Shown: piece by piece, positions 59,869-64,000 of the stretch | Position numbering within the stretch: the first letter of the stretch is position 1 | Layout of the letters: the number at the start of each line of letters is the position of its first letter | Assembly (NCBI RefSeq): GCF_049199905.1 | Contig: NZ_JBLZPK010000060.1 | Span: 269,407 to 333,406, forward strand | Reading direction: 5' to 3' | Length of the DNA: 64,000 nt | Source of the DNA: Shinella sp032095155 | Lineage (GTDB): Bacteria; Pseudomonadota; Alphaproteobacteria; Rhizobiales; Rhizobiaceae | Made by a program: the position numbers and the translations under genes | The notes under the pieces: generated by a model | The model's input: the letters and a program-made list of their open reading frames with translations, nothing else | What the model was told of the DNA's origin: nothing | Database searches by the model: none

Positions 59869-60679
59869 GCATGCCCCTCCTCGAGGTCCGCAATGTGACC
59901 ATGCGTTTCGGAGGCATCGTCGCCAACCGCAATGTCAGCTTCGCCGTCGAGCCCGGTGGCGTCACGGCCCTGATCGGTCCGAACGGCGCCGGCAAGACGA
60001 CGATGTTCAACTGCATCACCGGCTTCTATCGCGCCAGCGAGGGCCAGATTCTGCTCAACGGTCCAGATGGACCGCAGGATATCGGCACGCTGATTAACAG
60101 GCCGGTCACCGGCGGCTCTCATCTGGTCACCCGTGCCGGCATCGCCCGAACCTTCCAGAATATCCGCCTGTTCAAGGAAATGTCGGTCGTGGAAAACCTG
60201 CTGGTCGCCCAGCATCTGATGACGGCCAACAATCTCGTCAGCGGCGTGTTCCGCACGCCCGCCTTCCGCAGGGCCGAGCGCGAGGCCGTCGACCGCGCCT
60301 ATCACTGGCTGGGCGAGATGAACCTCACCGACGATGCCAACCGGCTGGCGGGCGAACTGCCCTATGGCCGCCAACGCCGCCTCGAGATCGCCCGCGCCAT
60401 GTGCACGGGACCGCGCCTCATCTGCCTCGACGAACCGGCCGCCGGTCTCAACCCGTCGGAAACGCACGAGCTTTCCGAGGTCATCCAGCGGCTGTGCAAG
60501 CAGCATGGCCAGACCGTGCTCGTCATCGAGCACGACATGGGTCTGGTCATGCGCATTTCCGACCATGTCGTCGTGCTCGACCACGGCGAGGTGATATCAG
60601 ACGGCACGCCGGAGCATGTGGCGAACGATCCTGCCGTCATCGCCGCCTATCTCGGCGTGAGTGAAGAAGAGGTTGAGGC

Positions 60680-60683
<4 letters not shown>
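59865..60683 (+). CDS. livG: Branched-chain amino acid ABC ATPase LivG (third system)
   Basis: 272 residues, all ABC motifs intact: Walker A GPNGAGKTT at residues 38-46, signature LPYGRQRRLEIARAM and Walker B LICLDEPAAGLNP, H-switch VIEHDMG. This contrasts with the two altered LivG units at 125 and 8952. Start fixed by ATGA overlap with livM; overlaps livF by 4 bases. Confidence 0.95.
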
Positions 60684-61399
<716 letters not shown>

Positions 61400-61411
61400 A
61401 CGGAAAAGGCA

Positions 61412-62842
61412 ATGCTGCACAAGAACCTCATTGCCGGCGAATGGGTCTCCGGCGACGCCTCGGCGAACATCAACCCCTCCAACACCAATGACATCGTCGG
61501 CGACTATGCCCGTGCCAGCACCAAGGACACGAAGGCCGCGATCGCTGCTGCTAAGGCCGCCTTTGCGGTCTGGTCGCGCTCTGGCATCCTTGAGCGCCAT
61601 GCCATCCTGAAGAAGACGGGCGATGAGGTCCTCGCCCGCAAAGAGGAGCTCGGCCGCCTGCTTGCTCGCGAAGAGGGCAAGACGCTGCCCGAGGCAATCG
61701 GCGAAGTCACCCGCGCCGGACAGATCTTCGATTTCTTCGCCGGCGAGGTCCTGCGCCTGTCCGGCGAAGTCCTGCCGTCGGTGCGGCCCAACATTGGCGT
61801 CGAGATCACCCGCGAGGCCGTCGGTGTCGTCGGCATCATCACGCCCTGGAACTTCCCGATCGCCATCCCTGCCTGGAAGATCGCCCCGGCGCTCGCCTAC
61901 GGCAACACGGTCGTCCTGAAACCCGCCGATCTCGTGCCGGGCTCCGCCTGGGCACTGGTCGATATCCTGCATCGTGCCGGCGCGCCGGCGGGCGTCGTCA
62001 ACCTCGTCATGGGCAGCGGCAGCGTTGTCGGCCAGACGCTGCTCGACAGCCCGGATGTGCAGGCGCTGACCTTCACCGGCTCCATAGCCACCGGCAAGCG
62101 CGTCGCGCTTGCCTCCATCGAGCACAACCGCAAATTCCAGCTCGAAATGGGCGGCAAGAACCCCTTCGTCGTGCTCGACGATACCGATCTTTCCGTCGCC
62201 GTCGAGGCGGCCGCCAATTCGTCGTTCTTCTCGACCGGCCAGCGCTGCACCGCCTCCTCGCGCCTGATCGTCACCGAAGGCATCCATGACCGTTTCGTCG
62301 CCGCGTTGACGGAGCGCCTGAAGAGCCTCGTGATCGACGATGCGCTGAAAGCCGGCACCCATATCGGCCCCGTTGTCGATCAAACCCAGCTGACGCAGGA
62401 TGCCGGCTATATCGATATAGGCCGCGCGGAGGGGGCAAGGCTCGCCTTCGGCGGCGAGCGGCTGGAACGGGATACACCCGGCTTCTACCTCGCGCCCGCC
62501 CTCTTTACCGAGGCGACGAACGACATGCGCATTGCCCGCGAGGAGATTTTTGGTCCCGTCGCAGCCGTCATTCGCGTGAAAGATTATGACGAGGCTCTGG
62601 CGGTCGCCAACGACACCAGCTTCGGCCTTTCGTCCGGCATCGCCACGACGAGCCTCAAGCACGCCACCCATTTCAAGCGCAATTCGGAAGCCGGCATGGT
62701 GATGGTCAACCTGCCGACCGCCGGCGTCGATTTCCATGTACCGTTCGGCGGTCGCAAGGGATCGTCCTACGGCCCGCGCGAACAGGGCCGCTATGCCGCC
62801 GAGTTCTACACCACCGTCAAAACCGCCTACACGCTGGCCTGA
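61412..62842 (+). CDS. Aldehyde dehydrogenase, ketoglutarate-semialdehyde dehydrogenase type
   Basis: 476 residues. ITPWNFPIAIPAWKIAPALAYGN is the nucleotide-binding part, the base Glu is in QLEMGGKNPF and the catalytic Cys in STGQRCTASSR. The C-terminus (VDFHVPFGGRKGSSYGPREQ, then GRYAAEFYTTVKTAYT) is characteristic of 2-oxoglutarate semialdehyde dehydrogenases of sugar-acid and hydroxyproline degradation. Its place at the end of a liv operon and near a D-2-hydroxyglutarate dehydrogenase suggests a C5 acid route to 2-oxoglutarate. Specificity is an inference. Confidence 0.87.
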   Translation: MLHKNLIAGEWVSGDASANINPSNTNDIVGDYARASTKDTKAAIAAAKAAFAVWSRSGILERHAILKKTGDEVLARKEELGRLLAREEGKTLPEAIGEVTRAGQIFDFFAGEVLRLSGEVLPSVRPNIGVEITREAVGVVGIITPWNFPIAIPAWKIAPALAYGNTVVLKPADLVPGSAWALVDILHRAGAPAGVVNLVMGSGSVVGQTLLDSPDVQALTFTGSIATGKRVALASIEHNRKFQLEMGGKNPFVVLDDTDLSVAVEAAANSSFFSTGQRCTASSRLIVTEGIHDRFVAALTERLKSLVIDDALKAGTHIGPVVDQTQLTQDAGYIDIGRAEGARLAFGGERLERDTPGFYLAPALFTEATNDMRIAREEIFGPVAAVIRVKDYDEALAVANDTSFGLSSGIATTSLKHATHFKRNSEAGMVMVNLPTAGVDFHVPFGGRKGSSYGPREQGRYAAEFYTTVKTAYTLA

Positions 62843-62852
62843 GGATCGATCC

Positions 62853-63602
62853 ATGAAACTGCTTGTGCCCATCAAACGCGTTGTTGACTACAACGTGAAG
62901 ATCCGCGTCAAAGCGGATGGTTCGGGTGTCGAACTTGCGAACGTGAAGATGTCGATGAACCCCTTCGACGAAATCTCCGTGGAAGAGGCGCTGCGTCTGA
63001 AGGAAGCCGGCAAGGCTGAGGAAGTGGTCGTGGTTTCGATCGGTCCTGCGAAGGCCGAAGAGACGCTGCGCACTGCGCTCGCCATGGGCGCAGACCGCGC
63101 CGTGCTGGTCGAGACGGACGATGCCGTCGAGCCGCTGGCCGTCGCCAAGATCCTCAAGGGTGTCGCGGAAGCCGAACAGCCGGGCCTCATCATCGTCGGC
63201 AAGCAGGCGATCGACGACGACAGCAACCAGACCGGCCAGATGCTGTCGGCGTTGCTCGGTTGGGCCCAGGCGACGTTCGCCTCCAAGGTCGAGATCGGTT
63301 CGGGTTCGGCTCAGGTCACGCGCGAAGTTGACGGTGGTCTCCAGACCATCGAAGTCAAGCTTCCGGCCGTCGTCACGACGGACCTTCGCCTCAACGAGCC
63401 GCGTTATGCCTCGCTGCCGAACATCATGAAGGCGAAGAAGAAGCCGCTCGACAAGAAGTCGCCGGCCGATTTCGGCGTCGACACGAGCCCGCGCCTCAAG
63501 GTGCTGAAGACCGAGGAGCCGTCGGGCCGCAAGGCGGGCGTCAAGGTCAAGTCGGTTGCCGAACTGGTCGACAAGCTGAAGAACGAAGCCGGCGTGCTGT
63601 AA
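62853..63602 (+). CDS. etfB: Electron transfer flavoprotein beta subunit
   Basis: 249 residues. The start MKLLVPIKRVVDYNVKIRVK and MSMNPFDEISVEEALRLKE are standard for EtfB; the AMP-binding region GKQAIDDDSNQTGQMLSALLGW and the recognition loop around LPNIMKAKKKPLD are intact. It accepts electrons from acyl-CoA and other flavin dehydrogenases and passes them to ETF-quinone oxidoreductase. It begins 10 bp after the dehydrogenase gene and 25 bp before etfA. Confidence 0.95.
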   Translation: MKLLVPIKRVVDYNVKIRVKADGSGVELANVKMSMNPFDEISVEEALRLKEAGKAEEVVVVSIGPAKAEETLRTALAMGADRAVLVETDDAVEPLAVAKILKGVAEAEQPGLIIVGKQAIDDDSNQTGQMLSALLGWAQATFASKVEIGSGSAQVTREVDGGLQTIEVKLPAVVTTDLRLNEPRYASLPNIMKAKKKPLDKKSPADFGVDTSPRLKVLKTEEPSGRKAGVKVKSVAELVDKLKNEAGVL

Positions 63603-63627
63603 GGAAGAATTGAGGAGATTACGAACA

Positions 63628-64000
63628 TGGCCATTCTTCTTCTGGCAGATCACGACAACGCAACCCTTTCCGACCAGACCGCCAAGGCGCTGACGGCAGC
63701 CGCCAAGATCGGTTCGGACGTGCATGTGCTCGTCGCAGGCTCCGGTGCCAAGGCGGCTGCCGATGCCGCCGCAAAGCTCTCGGGCGTCTCCAAGGTGCTG
63801 CTCGCCGACGATGCAAGCCTCGGCAACAACCTCGCCGAACCGCTGGCAGCCCTCATCGTGTCGCTTGCCGGCTCCTATGACGCCATCGTCTCGGCTGCGA
63901 CCTCGGTCGGCAAGAACGTGCTGCCGCGCGTTGCCGCCCTGCTCGATGTCGCGCAGGTCTCCGAGATCGTCGAAGTCGTCTCGGCCGACACGTTCAAGCG
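63628..64000 (+). CDS. etfA: Electron transfer flavoprotein alpha subunit (5' part)
   Basis: The first 124 codons; the gene leaves the window on the right. MAILLLADHDNATLSDQTAKALTA and the later HVLVAGSGAKAAADAAAKL are the usual EtfA N-terminal domain. GAGGAG precedes the ATG. It forms the heterodimer with EtfB; the FAD-binding C-terminal domain is outside the window. Confidence 0.93.

Overview
The window is GC-rich alphaproteobacterial DNA, most likely a chromosome or large replicon of a Rhizobiaceae member (Rhizobium/Shinella/Ensifer-like). The reasons are the density of branched-chain-type (HAAT) ABC transporters, a rhizobial-type intergenic palindromic repeat, an accessory che cluster ending in a ParA-like gene, and frequent TGATG/ATGA operon overlaps. 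No rRNA, intact tRNA or CRISPR array was seen. Three N-runs mark assembly gaps: 25 N at 31957, 25 N at 33893 and 322 N at 41479.

Region 1 (1-18.1 kb, mostly minus strand) is a catabolic and uptake block. In transcription order it holds an APC-type permease and an aldehyde dehydrogenase; then an amidohydrolase, a substrate-binding protein, LivH, a LivM-LivG fusion and LivF; then an AraC-type regulator; then an aldehyde dehydrogenase and a GMC oxidoreductase; then a second complete HAAT transporter whose livF runs off the left edge. An IclR-type regulator is divergent from the permease. Two promoters share a 17-bp palindrome, and three share a second 22-nt motif, so the block looks like one or two linked regulons for an amine, amide or alcohol substrate that is not identified.

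Region 2 (19-25.4 kb) holds a SfnB-type flavin monooxygenase with a RidA protein, recX, a DUF3237 gene with a gamma-glutamyltransferase-like gene, and a LysR/BASS-transporter divergent pair. Region 3 (25.4-37.7 kb) is a full accessory chemosensory cluster: a soluble receptor-like protein (divergent), a STAS protein, cheY, cheA, cheW, two tandem near-duplicate mcp genes (each broken by an assembly gap at the same place), cheW, cheR, cheB and a ParA-like ATPase.

Region 4 (37.7-48.8 kb) contains a very large FecR-TPR-beta-barrel protein, a YceI protein, an unrecognised secreted protein with a small lipoprotein, a cupin divergent from a two-gene flavin split-barrel/GAF operon, and a cupin plus FAD amine-oxidase pair. 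From 48.8 to 49.6 kb lies a scar: a truncated hydrolase tail, an IS3-family remnant, a strong terminator and a sequence resembling a tRNA 3' end.

Region 5 (49.6-64 kb) has proC, a small ORF and two short-chain dehydrogenases divergent from a YdiJ-type D-2-hydroxyglutarate dehydrogenase and its GntR/FadR-type regulator. A canonical livKHMGF operon follows, with a ketoglutarate-semialdehyde-type dehydrogenase directly behind it and etfBA beyond. The enzymes here converge on 2-oxoglutarate and on flavoprotein electron transfer. Functional assignments are read from motifs and gene order only; no database search was run.
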